Notes: generated by a model from the sequence alone, not told the origin. A DNA stretch of 39,918 bases from Caballeronia terrestris (GCF_001544515.1 NZ_FCOL02000048.1:1-39918), one strand, 5' to 3'; shown: positions 12,933-22,480, numbered from the stretch's first letter. Program-made: numbers and translations.

Positions 12933-13712
12933 CTAGCCGATCTGCCCGCGCAGCTTGAGCGCGCGAAGGTATTGCCCGGCCACTTCCGACGCGCCATAGT
13001 GCACGACGGTCTGATCGACCAGCGCCCAGACGGCGCACCCTCCGAGCCGCACGCGGCGGCAAAACGACAGGTCCTCCGAAAGGTACGCGCCCTGTTCCTG
13101 CATCGTGTCGAAGAAGCCGTAGAAGGCGCCGCCCGGCACGACCGACGCGTACTGGTCGGGCGGAGCGAAGCACGCGGCGTACGGCTTGGCGGCTTCGAAG
13201 GCCTCGCGCTGCAGAAGCAGGATGCCCGTGCCGATATGCTCGGCCTCCACGAAACCTTCGATCACCTGCGCGCGTCCGTCGGAAGCACTGCGGATGCGCA
13301 CCGTGTACTCCGCGTGCTTCTCCAGCCAGTCGCGCATCGAGAGACCGCTGTCCGTCGCGTCGATGCGGCGTTCGAGATCCACGCGCCGGAACGGATACGC
13401 GACGCCCGCGACGCTCCGGTTCGCCGCCAGCAGTTTCAGCACGGCATCGGCTTCGAAGTGCATGTCGGTATCGAGGAAGAGCAGATGCGTGAACTCGTGG
13501 TGTTCGAGGAAATAGTTCGCGAAGAGATTGCGCGCCCGGATGATGTGCGACGAGCCGACGTGCATCAACTGGTACGCGGCGCCCGCTTCGGTCAGCGCGC
13601 GCGTCGCGTTGACGAGCGAAAACGCGAAGTTGACATGCACGTCGTCGCGGTGGGTCGGCAGGCAGATCAGGATGTTGTGCCGAGGCGTCTGCGGCGGGGC
13701 GGAGGAGGTCAT
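12933..13712 (-). CDS. GT-A fold glycosyltransferase-like protein
   Basis: The 259-residue protein begins with a Rossmann-like strand (NILICLPTHRDDVHVNF) and carries the metal/nucleotide-sugar motif LLFLDTDMHFEADAVLKLL (DTD as the DxD motif). Further conserved-looking segments are VAGVAYPFRR, IGTGILLLQREAF and YLSEDLSFCRR, the last resembling the ED acceptor/base motif of family 2 type enzymes. No membrane segment is present. It starts seven bases after the stop of the NarL-type regulator and is apparently the last gene of the long leftward T6SS operon. It would transfer a sugar from a nucleotide donor; the acceptor is unknown. A glycosyltransferase at the end of a T6SS operon is unusual, and its link to secretion is unproven. 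Confidence 0.75.
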   Translation of the reverse strand: MTSSAPPQTPRHNILICLPTHRDDVHVNFAFSLVNATRALTEAGAAYQLMHVGSSHIIRARNLFANYFLEHHEFTHLLFLDTDMHFEADAVLKLLAANRSVAGVAYPFRRVDLERRIDATDSGLSMRDWLEKHAEYTVRIRSASDGRAQVIEGFVEAEHIGTGILLLQREAFEAAKPYAACFAPPDQYASVVPGGAFYGFFDTMQEQGAYLSEDLSFCRRVRLGGCAVWALVDQTVVHYGASEVAGQYLRALKLRGQIG

Positions 13713-13719
13713 CGCGCGC

Positions 13720-14403
13720 CTAGAGCGTGCGGCCCGTTTCGAGCCAGCCGTTGATCAGCGCGATCGCCGCCGACCGGTTGTGCACGGACAGCGCGCGGAA
13801 GATCACGGACAGATGCACTTTCACGGTCCCCTCGGCGACGCCCAGCTCGCGCGCGATCATCTTGTTGGTCCAGCCACGATGCACGAGCCGCATGATCTCC
13901 TGCTGACGCGGCGACAGGTTCTCCATCAGATGCCGGTGATGCGGCTGCAGCATCGAGGGCGGCGTTTCGGCAACGCCCGTGCGCGCCTGCGGACTCGCGG
14001 GCGTAATGAGGCTCAGGGCTTCGATGGGGACATAGGCGCCGCCCGACAACACGAGCTCGATCGCCTTCAGCATCACGTTGGCGGGCTCGCGCTTCGGCAC
14101 GAAACCGAGCGCGCCGGCTGCGAGCACGGCGCGCATCTCCTCGACGGACTCCTCCGCCGACAGCACTAGAAGCGGCAACGCCGGATTCGCCTTCAGCAGC
14201 GCGACGAGCGAAGCGGCGCTCGCCATGCCGGACATGTGCAGATCGACGATGGCGAGATCATGGTTCGCATCGGGCCGCGCGGCGGCGGCGAGCGTGTCCC
14301 AACTGTCGGCTTCGTCGAACTGGGCGTCGGGGTCGAGCCGCCGCAACAGCGACTTCACACCCTGGCGGATCAGTTCGTGATCGTCGGCTACGAGAAACTT
14401 CAA
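13720..14403 (-). CDS. NarL/FixJ-type response regulator
   Basis: This 227-residue regulator has an N-terminal receiver domain with acidic pair VADDHE, phospho-acceptor D54 (AIVDLHMSG), LVLSAEES and FVPKREP. The C-terminal LuxR-type helix-turn-helix runs from LSPRQQEIMRLVHRG through TNKMIARELGVAEGTVKVHL. The start is a TTG at 14403, supported by GAGGAG (14409-14414) five bases upstream; no ATG in frame keeps the receiver intact. The gap to mltA is 25 bases and the glycosyltransferase follows after seven, so it belongs to the leftward T6SS operon. The likely kinase partner is the membrane hybrid kinase at 11136-12929, and it may control transcription of the locus. Confidence 0.88.
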   Translation of the reverse strand: MKFLVADDHELIRQGVKSLLRRLDPDAQFDEADSWDTLAAAARPDANHDLAIVDLHMSGMASAASLVALLKANPALPLLVLSAEESVEEMRAVLAAGALGFVPKREPANVMLKAIELVLSGGAYVPIEALSLITPASPQARTGVAETPPSMLQPHHRHLMENLSPRQQEIMRLVHRGWTNKMIARELGVAEGTVKVHLSVIFRALSVHNRSAAIALINGWLETGRTL

Positions 14404-14428
14404 AGTATCTCCTCGATGGCGGGGGGAG

Positions 14429-16222
14429 TCATGGCGCGTCGTCGACGCACAGGTCGGGATCGCTCACCACGCAATCAGCCGTCGGCGCAAGCGGCGCACC
14501 GCGTACGCGCACGCGTGATTCCTGCGCGGCGATCCGCAGTCCCTTGGGCAATAGCACCCACAACTGCGCGGGTTGCCGCATTTTGCTCGCCTGGGCCTGC
14601 GCCTGCGGACCGGAGCCGAAAAAAAAGTCCGCCCTCACGGCGCCGCGGATCGCACCGCCCGCGTCCTGCGCCATCAGGAGGCGCGTGACCGGCGAGGCGC
14701 CCGATGGCGTGTCGCTCGTGCTGACGAAGACGGGTGCGCCGAGCGGCGTCGTGCGCGGATCGATGGCGGCCGAGCGTCCCGCCGAGAGCGGCACTCCCAG
14801 CGCGCCGATGGGCCCGTTCGGCGAATCGGGGATGGTCCGGAAGAAGACGTAGCTCGGGTCCGACGAAGCGAACATATAGCTGATCGGCGGAGCGCCGGAC
14901 AAGCTGGGCGCGGCGTTCGCGTCCTTGGCTTGCGCGCTCTGCGACGTGGAAGGTTTCGATGCGGAGCCCGCGTTGCTCACCCGCTCGGGGTGGACGGCGG
15001 GCGTTGCGCCCTTGACCAGGTTGAAGCCGCGCAAGAGCGGCGAGGTGGGGTCGTCGCTTGCGGGCGCGTTCGGCTGATCGGCGTTGGAAGCGCCGGCATC
15101 GCGCAGCAACGACGATTGCGGCGCGTCATCGGCGGCGATGCTGTTCACGGGCGTATCGGCACCGATGACGCCTTCTTCCAGATCGATCTCCACGCCGCGC
15201 ACGAGGACCTTGCGGCCTTTCGTTTTTGCGCTCGCGATCGGCGGATTGAACGCGAAGCCGTTCTGCTCGGCGTAGGCCAACCGAAGGATCGATCCGTCGG
15301 GCAGGCGGATTCGGCCCGCGCCCTGCAACTGCATCGAATAGAGCATGGCGGGATCGTCGACGTAGGCGAGTACCGGCGCGTTCAGCCGTCCCCGCTCGAT
15401 CTCTGCGCGCGAGTAGTAAGGCACGATCCGGTTGCCCGCCAGCCGCAGACGCAGCTTCTTGTCGCGGATATCGGGAACGCTGTCGCGCAACTCGAGCGCG
15501 TAGACGCCCGCCAGGTTCCCGCTCGATACCGACGCCAGCGGAATCACGTTGCGATTCTCGATGCGCGCGGCAACCGACGTGCTGCGCGCGTTCGGCGGCA
15601 GGCGCCGCTGATCGAGGAAGAGCATGTCGCGCGGCACGCCGTAGACCGGATAGACGTAGGGCGCGCTGTACCTGCGACTGCCGTTGAGCGTCGGCTCGTA
15701 ATAGCCGGTAAGCACGCCGCGCGTCGACTTGTCGACGTTGCGGATCTGGTACACCGTGAAGTTCTGTTCGAAGAAGCGTCGCACCGCCGCGCTGTCGCGG
15801 GCAGCGACGTTGCGCGAGGCCGTGCACGGCGCCGACCAGCCCGGCTTCGCCGCGAGCACGCCGCAACTGCGCCTGAAGGCTTCCCATGATTCGGCGACGT
15901 CGTCGGTGGACCAGCCCGGGAGATCGGCGAAGCGCACGGGTTCGTAGAGCGCGTTGCGGGTCGCGAAGGCGGTCGCACCGCCGGCGACGGAGGCAGACCC
16001 GGCCGCCGCGAGCGGATACGCGACGCCCGCGTTCGCACCAACTGCCGGCGTCAGTTCCTGCGCTGCCTGGCCCGGCGCGCTGCCGGCCTGCGACGCGAAT
16101 GCGTTCGGCGCGGGTTCGCCCGATGCCTGCGGCGGCTGCGCGCTGCCGCAGCCGAGCAATTGAGCGGCCAGGACGCTTGCGAGCGCGGCAATGCAGGTTC
16201 TCGTTATGGCCATGATCGTCAT
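14429..16222 (-). CDS. mltA: MltA-type lytic murein transglycosylase, lipoprotein
   Basis: This outer-membrane lipoprotein is predicted to cleave peptidoglycan glycan strands to 1,6-anhydro products. A signal peptide ends in the lipobox LLGC (C25, with glycine at +2 favouring outer-membrane sorting). The MltA domain includes VLTGYYEPTLNGSRRYSAP and LQGAGRIRLPDGSILRLAY. The 3D domain carries MAQDAGGAIRGAVRADFFFG, where D520 corresponds to the family's catalytic aspartate. At 597 residues it is far longer than the E. coli enzyme (about 365); a Ser/Ala/Pro-rich insertion of roughly 85 residues (about 360-450) separates the two halves. ATG 16213 is an alternative start. It follows ppkA by 35 bases in the T6SS operon, suggesting a role in opening the wall for the apparatus. 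Confidence 0.9.
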   Translation of the reverse strand: MTIMAITRTCIAALASVLAAQLLGCGSAQPPQASGEPAPNAFASQAGSAPGQAAQELTPAVGANAGVAYPLAAAGSASVAGGATAFATRNALYEPVRFADLPGWSTDDVAESWEAFRRSCGVLAAKPGWSAPCTASRNVAARDSAAVRRFFEQNFTVYQIRNVDKSTRGVLTGYYEPTLNGSRRYSAPYVYPVYGVPRDMLFLDQRRLPPNARSTSVAARIENRNVIPLASVSSGNLAGVYALELRDSVPDIRDKKLRLRLAGNRIVPYYSRAEIERGRLNAPVLAYVDDPAMLYSMQLQGAGRIRLPDGSILRLAYAEQNGFAFNPPIASAKTKGRKVLVRGVEIDLEEGVIGADTPVNSIAADDAPQSSLLRDAGASNADQPNAPASDDPTSPLLRGFNLVKGATPAVHPERVSNAGSASKPSTSQSAQAKDANAAPSLSGAPPISYMFASSDPSYVFFRTIPDSPNGPIGALGVPLSAGRSAAIDPRTTPLGAPVFVSTSDTPSGASPVTRLLMAQDAGGAIRGAVRADFFFGSGPQAQAQASKMRQPAQLWVLLPKGLRIAAQESRVRVRGAPLAPTADCVVSDPDLCVDDAP

Positions 16223-16257
16223 CGTCCTGCGAGCGTTCGCGTTCCTTCGCCGTATCG

Positions 16258-18036
16258 CTACTTAGACGATTTCACGACATCGATTTTGAAGGTGGCCGCG
16301 CCGTACTGGTGCGCGCAATCGGGCGCCTTGCCGTCGCAGGACGCCGTGCCCGCGAACGGCGACGTGGACGCCGTGCGCTGTTCCGCCGCGGCTTGCAACG
16401 CGGCGGGCGGCACGCTCGCGAACACGGACTCGTGCGTCATGCCGAGGCCGGGGAAGTCGCGCGGCGTGGCTGAAACGATCGCGAGGAAGTGATTCGCGCC
16501 GACCGGCTCGCCCGCCTGCATCGGCCAGCTCGGACGCGGCAGCACGAGGCGCTTGGCAGGCGCGATCTGGTTGTCGTGGTCGAGTTCGTTGGGAAAGAGC
16601 AGCAGGCACTGGCCAGCGGGGTCCACGACGAATACGTACACGTAACCCGCGCGGTTGCTCGTCAGCGAGAAGCGCAGCTTGTCCCGGTCGATGACCGCGC
16701 GTGGCACGGACACGTCGGCTTTCAGATGGATCGTCGGATCGGCGAGCGTGGCGACGCGCGCAAATTCGTCCTCGACAGTGAAGGGCGGAAGGGGCGGCGG
16801 CGGTGGCGGTGGCGGTGCAGCCGAAGCGGCTTCGACCGGCGAAGCGGGCAGCGCTTGCGGAGCGCTCGCGCTGCTCGCTGGTGTGGCCGCCGTGATCTGC
16901 GGCGCGTTGATGGCGGTGCGCGAATGCCACAGCCACGCCGCCGCGCCGGCGCCACCGAGCAGCGCGACCGCTCCGACGATCATCACCCGCCGACGCGCCG
17001 TTGCATTACCCGCGCCGCGCTGCGCGTCCTCCGCTTTAGCTTCGAGCTCGATGCCGAGTTCGCGCGCGAACTGCTCCACGGTTTGCGGCCGGTCGGCGGG
17101 CATCACGGCGAGCGCATGGTCGATCGCGCGCAGGAAGCGTTCCGAGTACCGTCCGGCCGCGAGCTTGCCGAGCGGCTGATAGCTGTCCTTGACCATGCGT
17201 CCGACCGAGGGCGGCGGCGTCTTGCCGAGAATCGCGAAGTAGACGAGCGCGGCGAGCGCGTAATGGTCGCTCCAGGCGCCCTGTTTCAGCGACGGCACTT
17301 CCGCGTACTGTTCGAGCGGCGCGTAGCCCGGCTTGAGGATCACGGTGAGCGCCTGCGTCATGTCGCCGATCACCCGCCGCGCCGCGCCGAAATCGAGCAG
17401 CACCGGCCGATGGCTGTCCGCGAGCAGGATGATGTTGTCCGGCGCGATGTCGCGGTGATAACAGTTCGACGTGTGCAGCACGGTGAGCGCATTGAGCAGC
17501 GGCGCGAGCAGCGCGCGCAGCCATTTTTCGTCGGGCGGGCTGCGCATCGACTTGAGCGCTTCCTTGAGCGTCGCGCCGCGATAGAGCGGCATCACCATAT
17601 AGGCGGTGCCGTTCGCCTCCCAGAACCGGTACACCTTCACGAGCGAAGGGTGGTCGAACTGCGCGAGAATCCGCGCCTCGTTGATGAAGCTCTTCAGCCC
17701 CGCGCGGAACGTGCCCTCGTGCCGCTCCGATTTCACCTGCACCTGCGTGGCGGTGACGCGCGCCGCGAGCGCGGACGGCATGTATTCCTTCAACGCCACG
17801 TCGCGCCCGAGCGATGTGTCGTGCGCCCGGTAGACGATGCCGAAGCCGCCTTCGCCGATCAGACCGAGAATCTCGAATTCGCCGAGGCGCGTGCCGGTCG
17901 GCAGCACGTTTTGTCCGGCGGCGTGCTCCCAGGCGTCGACGTCGGCGGGGAGGCGCGGACGGCTGACGATCACCGTCTTGTCCTCCTCGGGCGGCGGGCC
18001 GCCGGGCACGTCGGAAGGCTGGCCGGGTTCGCTCAT
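16258..18036 (-). CDS. ppkA: T6SS-associated Ser/Thr protein kinase, PpkA-like, with DUF4384
   Basis: The 592-residue membrane kinase has a cytoplasmic kinase domain (about 50-320): glycine loop GEGGFGIVY, ATP-binding K83 in VALKEYMP, catalytic loop HRDIAPDN (D197) and DFG (215-217). One membrane segment follows (351-370), then a proline-rich linker with a run of ten prolines and a periplasmic DUF4384-type domain (LRFSLTSNRAGYVYVFVVD, about 445-535). In P. aeruginosa, PpkA phosphorylates an FHA protein to switch on the T6SS and PppA reverses it; a pppA homologue is at 38811-39587, but no FHA gene is in the window. ATG 18036 overlaps the tagF stop as ATGA. Confidence 0.88.
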   Translation of the reverse strand: MSEPGQPSDVPGGPPPEEDKTVIVSRPRLPADVDAWEHAAGQNVLPTGTRLGEFEILGLIGEGGFGIVYRAHDTSLGRDVALKEYMPSALAARVTATQVQVKSERHEGTFRAGLKSFINEARILAQFDHPSLVKVYRFWEANGTAYMVMPLYRGATLKEALKSMRSPPDEKWLRALLAPLLNALTVLHTSNCYHRDIAPDNIILLADSHRPVLLDFGAARRVIGDMTQALTVILKPGYAPLEQYAEVPSLKQGAWSDHYALAALVYFAILGKTPPPSVGRMVKDSYQPLGKLAAGRYSERFLRAIDHALAVMPADRPQTVEQFARELGIELEAKAEDAQRGAGNATARRRVMIVGAVALLGGAGAAAWLWHSRTAINAPQITAATPASSASAPQALPASPVEAASAAPPPPPPPPLPPFTVEDEFARVATLADPTIHLKADVSVPRAVIDRDKLRFSLTSNRAGYVYVFVVDPAGQCLLLFPNELDHDNQIAPAKRLVLPRPSWPMQAGEPVGANHFLAIVSATPRDFPGLGMTHESVFASVPPAALQAAAEQRTASTSPFAGTASCDGKAPDCAHQYGAATFKIDVVKSSK

Positions 18037-18818
18037 GGTCCGTGATTCAGCAGCATGGTCGTGAAGAGATCGTCGTCGGGCAGGCCGTAGACCGGCCAGA
18101 GCGTGAACGGCTGGGACGTCTCGGTGTCGGCATCGGTCCCCGTGCCGGACGTGCTGCCGTCGCTGCATTGCGCGGCCGTCCAGAGGCTCATCCCGAGGAC
18201 TTCGGTCTGCCAGATCGGCGCGAACGCTCGCGCGAGACGCTCCGGCAACTGAGCCGCCGACGGCACCGCGAGCGGCTCGTTCAGCACCGCCCCGCGCGGC
18301 GCGGCGCGCGTCATCGCGGGAACGGGCAGGAGCGCGAGCTGCGCGTCGAGCCGCTCGATCGTGTGATCGAAGTCGAGCGCGGCGAGCGCCACGGTTTCGA
18401 TCGCGCACAGCCACTTCCAGACGCCGTCGATTTCGCTCGCGGTGGCGGGCGCACACGGCAAGGCGGCAGCGATCGTCAGCGGAAAATGCCGCCCGACGCG
18501 GTCCACCGACGCCATCAGCACGCCCGTCCAGCACTGGTGCAGGCCGGGCGCGATGGCGCCGGGCATCGCGAAGAAGCGCCACACCGGGCACGTGAGATAG
18601 AGCGACAGCCAGCGTGTGCCGAGCCCGATCTGCGTCTTGGCGATGCGCTCCGAGAGCCACGCGTCCCACGGCGCGACGAAGCCGTCCGAGAGCCTGCGCG
18701 CCGCGAAATCGCCGAGCGAGGGCAGCTTGCCGTACCAGCCGGCGATCGCGGTGTCGGTGCCGCCGGACGACGAAGGCGAAGGCGTCGGCGACGGTTCCGG
18801 CGGGAGGACGTCGTTCAT
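18033..18818 (-). CDS. tagF: T6SS-associated protein TagF
   Basis: The 261-residue protein begins with a Pro/Ser-rich leader, then the TagF hallmark AGWYGKLPSLGDFAARRL and WDAWLSERI, followed by CPVWRFFAMPGAIAPGLHQC and GVLMASVDRVGRHFPLTI. In characterised systems TagF is a post-translational repressor that blocks assembly through the FHA protein. It overlaps both neighbours by ATGA (tssM upstream at 18815-18818, ppkA downstream at 18033-18036), so the three are translationally coupled. Length is close to that of family members. No membrane segment is seen. Confidence 0.92.
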   Translation of the reverse strand: MNDVLPPEPSPTPSPSSSGGTDTAIAGWYGKLPSLGDFAARRLSDGFVAPWDAWLSERIAKTQIGLGTRWLSLYLTCPVWRFFAMPGAIAPGLHQCWTGVLMASVDRVGRHFPLTIAAALPCAPATASEIDGVWKWLCAIETVALAALDFDHTIERLDAQLALLPVPAMTRAAPRGAVLNEPLAVPSAAQLPERLARAFAPIWQTEVLGMSLWTAAQCSDGSTSGTGTDADTETSQPFTLWPVYGLPDDDLFTTMLLNHGP

Positions 18819-21800
18819 AGTCGGGCGGGGCAGGAGAAGGCGCGCAGGTCGGCGAGCCGGAACGGGTTTTCCACGCTGTTGGCGGTCACTTCGAAGCGCG
18901 CCTTGCGCCCCTCCACGTTAAACGTGACGAAAAAGCGCTCCGGCTGGTCGGTTGGCTCGATATCCAGCCGGTCGAACATCCGGAAAAGCGCCCACGGGCC
19001 TTCGAAAACGAGATTGCTCGCGCTGCTCGTCGGCGGCGGCGTGAGTTGCAGGCTCACCCGCGCGCTGCCGCGCGTGCCGGGCCACTGGATCGTCGTCGCG
19101 ACTTGCGGGCCGTGCGCATAGGTGATCACCTGTCCGTCGACGTCGAGCGTCAACTGCAGGATCGACGGGTCCATCTCGACCGGCTTGAACTGGAGCGTCA
19201 GCGCAGGCGCCTTGCCACCCGCGTGGAAAAACACGTTGCGGATCGTCGCGGCGCGCTCGAACTGTGCGAGCCCCGCCGGACTGATCGGCGCCTGGCCTTG
19301 ATCGACTTTCTTGAACGCCCACGGCTTCGCGGACATATCGACGTCAGCGGCGAGGTTCTTCTGGAAGAACTCGTCGAACTTGCCGCCCGGCGCGAAGAGG
19401 GCGCCGAAGTCCTCGGGCAGCACGTCGGTAACGGACGACTGGCTGAACGGATAGCGTCCCGCCAGCGCGCGCTTGCAGAACGACGCAATCGACTCGGTCA
19501 GGTCCGCAGAAAGATTCGCGCGCCGCGCGTCCTGCGTCTTGCTCGCGCCCTGGCTGCCGAGATCGACGAGCGCCGTGCGTACCGGCTCCGGCAGGCGCCC
19601 GGCCTGCGCGCGCAGCCTGGCGGGCACATCCGAAACGGGCGGGGCGGTTTTCTGCTGCAGCGCTTCGTCGGTGGCGCTCAGGTACAGGTACATGTCGTTG
19701 ATGAGCCCGATCGTCTGCGCGATCGGCGGCGGCTGGCCGCCCGCCGGCGTGACGAGCGCGCGCAGTCCGGCGAAACGGTCGTCGACGATGCTCTCCAGCC
19801 GGGTTCCCGAGGCGACCGGCGCGATCTTCGTCGGATCGGGCTCGCCGATGATCTTCAGCAGCTTTTCGCGCGCGGCCGTGACCTTGTCGTTGGCCTTGTC
19901 GACGACGCTGGCTTCGTCGGCGGGCCTGGCGCCGAGCGTCGTCTCGCGCGATGCCGCGCGCGCGAGCGTGGCGAGCGGCGAATCCGGCGCCGAGAGGATG
20001 CGCGCGATCTGCGTCGCCTGCGTGAGCGAGTCGGCACGCACGATGCGGATGTCGTCGAGAAACGCGCTCCAGATGCGCGCGTAATCCTGCAGGTAAAGCA
20101 GGCGCACGTCTTCGGTCAGGCGCTGCAGCGTGGCCGGATCGCCGCGCGGCAGGCCGCTCTGGTCGCGGATGCCGAGCACCCACGGCTCTTCGGAGGCGAG
20201 TTGCGCCGCGACCTGGCCGATCGCCTTGAGAAACGCCTGGTGGTAGCCGTCGAAAGAGTAGAGGCCCGGCACGCCCTTCGTGAGCGGCGCGCCGCTCGCG
20301 CGCACGAATACGATCGACGCATTCGGCCCGCCCGCGCGCGCCACGGTGAATTCCGGATAGTCGGCGCCGACGCCTTGCTGCTTGAGCCGTCCGTAGACGC
20401 GTTGCGCGAGCGGATTGGCGGCGAGCATCGCGCGCAGGTGCGTGACGAGCGATTGATCGAATGGCAGGTTCGAATGCACCGCGCCGCGCGCGAGCAGTTG
20501 ATCGAGGTGGGCGGCGAGCGCGGCACGTTCCTCGTTGCCGACCTCGCGCGGCAGCGTGCGGTCCCAGTCGGTGACGATCCAGGCCTTGAGCGCGTCCGGG
20601 TCCTGATGCTCGGGCTCGTTGACCATCAGATACGCCTTGAGCGCCTCGTAGGCGTAGCCGGGATTCGCCGCGTTGGCGCTGCGCGCCTGTTCCTCGATGC
20701 GCGCCGCGAGCTTCGGCAGGAACAAATCGTTGAGCAGGCGCTGGTAGGCGGAGTCGGAGGCCGCATCGAGCTTGCTGCCTTGCCACAGGCCCCACTGCAT
20801 CGCGAGCGGCGGATGCGCGGCATCGACTTGCGGCGTCGAGGCGAGACCGCGCACCGCGGAGAGCAGCGGCAAGAGCGCGGGCAGGCTCGCATTCGCCGAC
20901 GTCGTGCCCGCGACCACCATGCGCGCGGCGAGCGCCGTCTGATCGACATTCGCCACGTAGGCGCGATTGCGCAGGTAGCTCGTGCCCCACAGCGTGAGCG
21001 CGCCGAGCGAGACGGCCGCGATCGCCGCATAAGCCGCCAGCCGCCGCAGATGGCGCCGCCGCGCCCACCTGAGATTCGAGCCGGCGAGGCCCTGCTCGGT
21101 GAACACGACCTCGTTCAGCAGCCTTTCGATGAAATAGCTGCGTCCGCTCGACGGGCGGGCTGGGATCACGTTGCGTTCGATCCCGAGCGCGCGCGCAACC
21201 GACCCCATCACCCGGTCGATCGGCGTGCCTTCCTGTGTGCCGCTCGTGAAGTAGACGCCGCGCACGAGCGGGATTTCGTCGTGGCGCGACTGCATAAAGG
21301 TTGCGCGCAGGAAGTCGATGACGAGCGGCTTGAGCGCAGCGAACTGCTGCGGGAAGCCCAGGATCGCCGCGCGCTCGAGCACGCCGGTTTCGGCGTGAAG
21401 CCGTCCCTGCACGCGTCCGACGAGCCGTGCTTCGAGCGCGTCCAGTTCGGCCGCGACGCGCGTGTCGAAGTCGCTCGCCTTGTCTTTCGTGTTTTGCGCG
21501 CCGTCCGGCTCGAACGGCAGCGTGAAACCGAAGACTTGCGCGCGTTCTTCCTTGGTCAGATCGGCGAAGAACTCCGTGAAGCCCGCGAGCAGATCGGCTT
21601 TGGTCACGAGCACGTAGACCGGAAAGCGCGTGCCGAACTGCTCGGTCAGCTCCCGCACCCGGGCGCGCAGGGCCGCGCCCATGTCGGCGAGGCTCGCGGG
21701 CGTCGAGGCGAGCAGGTCCGGCACGCTCACCGTCAGCAGGACGCCGTTGATCGGCTGGCGCGGTCGGGTCGATTTCAGCAGGCCGAGGAAGCCGTTCCAG

Positions 21801-22447
21801 GCGGCGCGGTCGGCGTCGCGGTCGCTTTCGTGCGTGGTATAGCGGCCGGCGGTATCGATCAGGACGGCTTCGTCGGTGAACCACCAGTCGCAGTCGCGCG
21901 TGCCGCCGACGCCCCGGATGCGGTCGGTGCCGAAGCGGTCCGCGAGCGGAAAGCGCAGGCCGGAATGGACGAGCGCCGTGGTCTTGCCGGAGCCCGGCGC
22001 GCCGATGAACATGTACCACGGCAACTGATACAGATACTGCCGCGCGGAAAGCGACGTCCAGTCGCGCCAGCCCGCCTTCCGGCCCGCCGACGCGATGCGC
22101 GCCTCCCGCAGGATCGCGAGCGCCTCGTCGAAACGCTCGCGCAGCGTCGCGATCTCGGCGTCGGCGGGGCCGGGCGGCGTGTTCCTGACCTTTTCGGCGC
22201 GCGGCGCGAGGGCATCGGCGAAGGAGGCGTTCTTGCGGCGCGCGCGCCACGCCTTGAGGAGCGCACGCAGGATCACGAGCGCCACGACCACGCCGATCGC
22301 CACGTAGCGCGCGTTCTCCGATTCGAGCGGATAGTGCCGCGCGAACGACACGAGCGGCCCGGCGAGCCAGATCACCGCCGCTGCGAGCAGCAGTCCGAGG
22401 ATCAGCAGCAGGACTGGATGGAACACGATCGACAGAATTTTCTTCAT
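18815..22447 (-). CDS. tssM: T6SS inner-membrane protein TssM (IcmF)
   Basis: The 1210-residue protein is the large ring component of the T6SS membrane complex, joining TssL in the inner membrane to TssJ in the outer membrane. Two N-terminal membrane segments (about 9-30 and 48-66) precede a cytoplasmic NTPase-like domain with an intact Walker A GAPGSGKT (149-156, K155) and DTAGRYTTH as its Walker B region. A third membrane segment lies near 455-475 (AAYAAIAAVSLGALTLWG). The remainder is periplasmic and ends in the TssM C-terminal beta domain that binds TssJ. The Walker motif is degenerate in some TssM proteins but complete here. The gene follows tssL after 33 bases and overlaps tagF by ATGA. 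Confidence 0.97.
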   Translation of the reverse strand: MKKILSIVFHPVLLLILGLLLAAAVIWLAGPLVSFARHYPLESENARYVAIGVVVALVILRALLKAWRARRKNASFADALAPRAEKVRNTPPGPADAEIATLRERFDEALAILREARIASAGRKAGWRDWTSLSARQYLYQLPWYMFIGAPGSGKTTALVHSGLRFPLADRFGTDRIRGVGGTRDCDWWFTDEAVLIDTAGRYTTHESDRDADRAAWNGFLGLLKSTRPRQPINGVLLTVSVPDLLASTPASLADMGAALRARVRELTEQFGTRFPVYVLVTKADLLAGFTEFFADLTKEERAQVFGFTLPFEPDGAQNTKDKASDFDTRVAAELDALEARLVGRVQGRLHAETGVLERAAILGFPQQFAALKPLVIDFLRATFMQSRHDEIPLVRGVYFTSGTQEGTPIDRVMGSVARALGIERNVIPARPSSGRSYFIERLLNEVVFTEQGLAGSNLRWARRRHLRRLAAYAAIAAVSLGALTLWGTSYLRNRAYVANVDQTALAARMVVAGTTSANASLPALLPLLSAVRGLASTPQVDAAHPPLAMQWGLWQGSKLDAASDSAYQRLLNDLFLPKLAARIEEQARSANAANPGYAYEALKAYLMVNEPEHQDPDALKAWIVTDWDRTLPREVGNEERAALAAHLDQLLARGAVHSNLPFDQSLVTHLRAMLAANPLAQRVYGRLKQQGVGADYPEFTVARAGGPNASIVFVRASGAPLTKGVPGLYSFDGYHQAFLKAIGQVAAQLASEEPWVLGIRDQSGLPRGDPATLQRLTEDVRLLYLQDYARIWSAFLDDIRIVRADSLTQATQIARILSAPDSPLATLARAASRETTLGARPADEASVVDKANDKVTAAREKLLKIIGEPDPTKIAPVASGTRLESIVDDRFAGLRALVTPAGGQPPPIAQTIGLINDMYLYLSATDEALQQKTAPPVSDVPARLRAQAGRLPEPVRTALVDLGSQGASKTQDARRANLSADLTESIASFCKRALAGRYPFSQSSVTDVLPEDFGALFAPGGKFDEFFQKNLAADVDMSAKPWAFKKVDQGQAPISPAGLAQFERAATIRNVFFHAGGKAPALTLQFKPVEMDPSILQLTLDVDGQVITYAHGPQVATTIQWPGTRGSARVSLQLTPPPTSSASNLVFEGPWALFRMFDRLDIEPTDQPERFFVTFNVEGRKARFEVTANSVENPFRLADLRAFSCPARL

Positions 22448-22480
22448 GGGCGCGGTTCGTGATTTTTGTCGTCGCGCCGC

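Noticed and set aside
14404..14428. An ATG start for the NarL-type regulator
   Set aside because: No in-frame ATG exists before the receiver's first strand; TTG 14403 with a strong ribosome site fits better.
19046..22462. A 1138-codon rightward open frame opposite tssM
   Set aside because: It is a shadow of G+C-rich tssM: Arg/Ala/Glu-rich, no domain pattern, while the leftward frame is a clear TssM.
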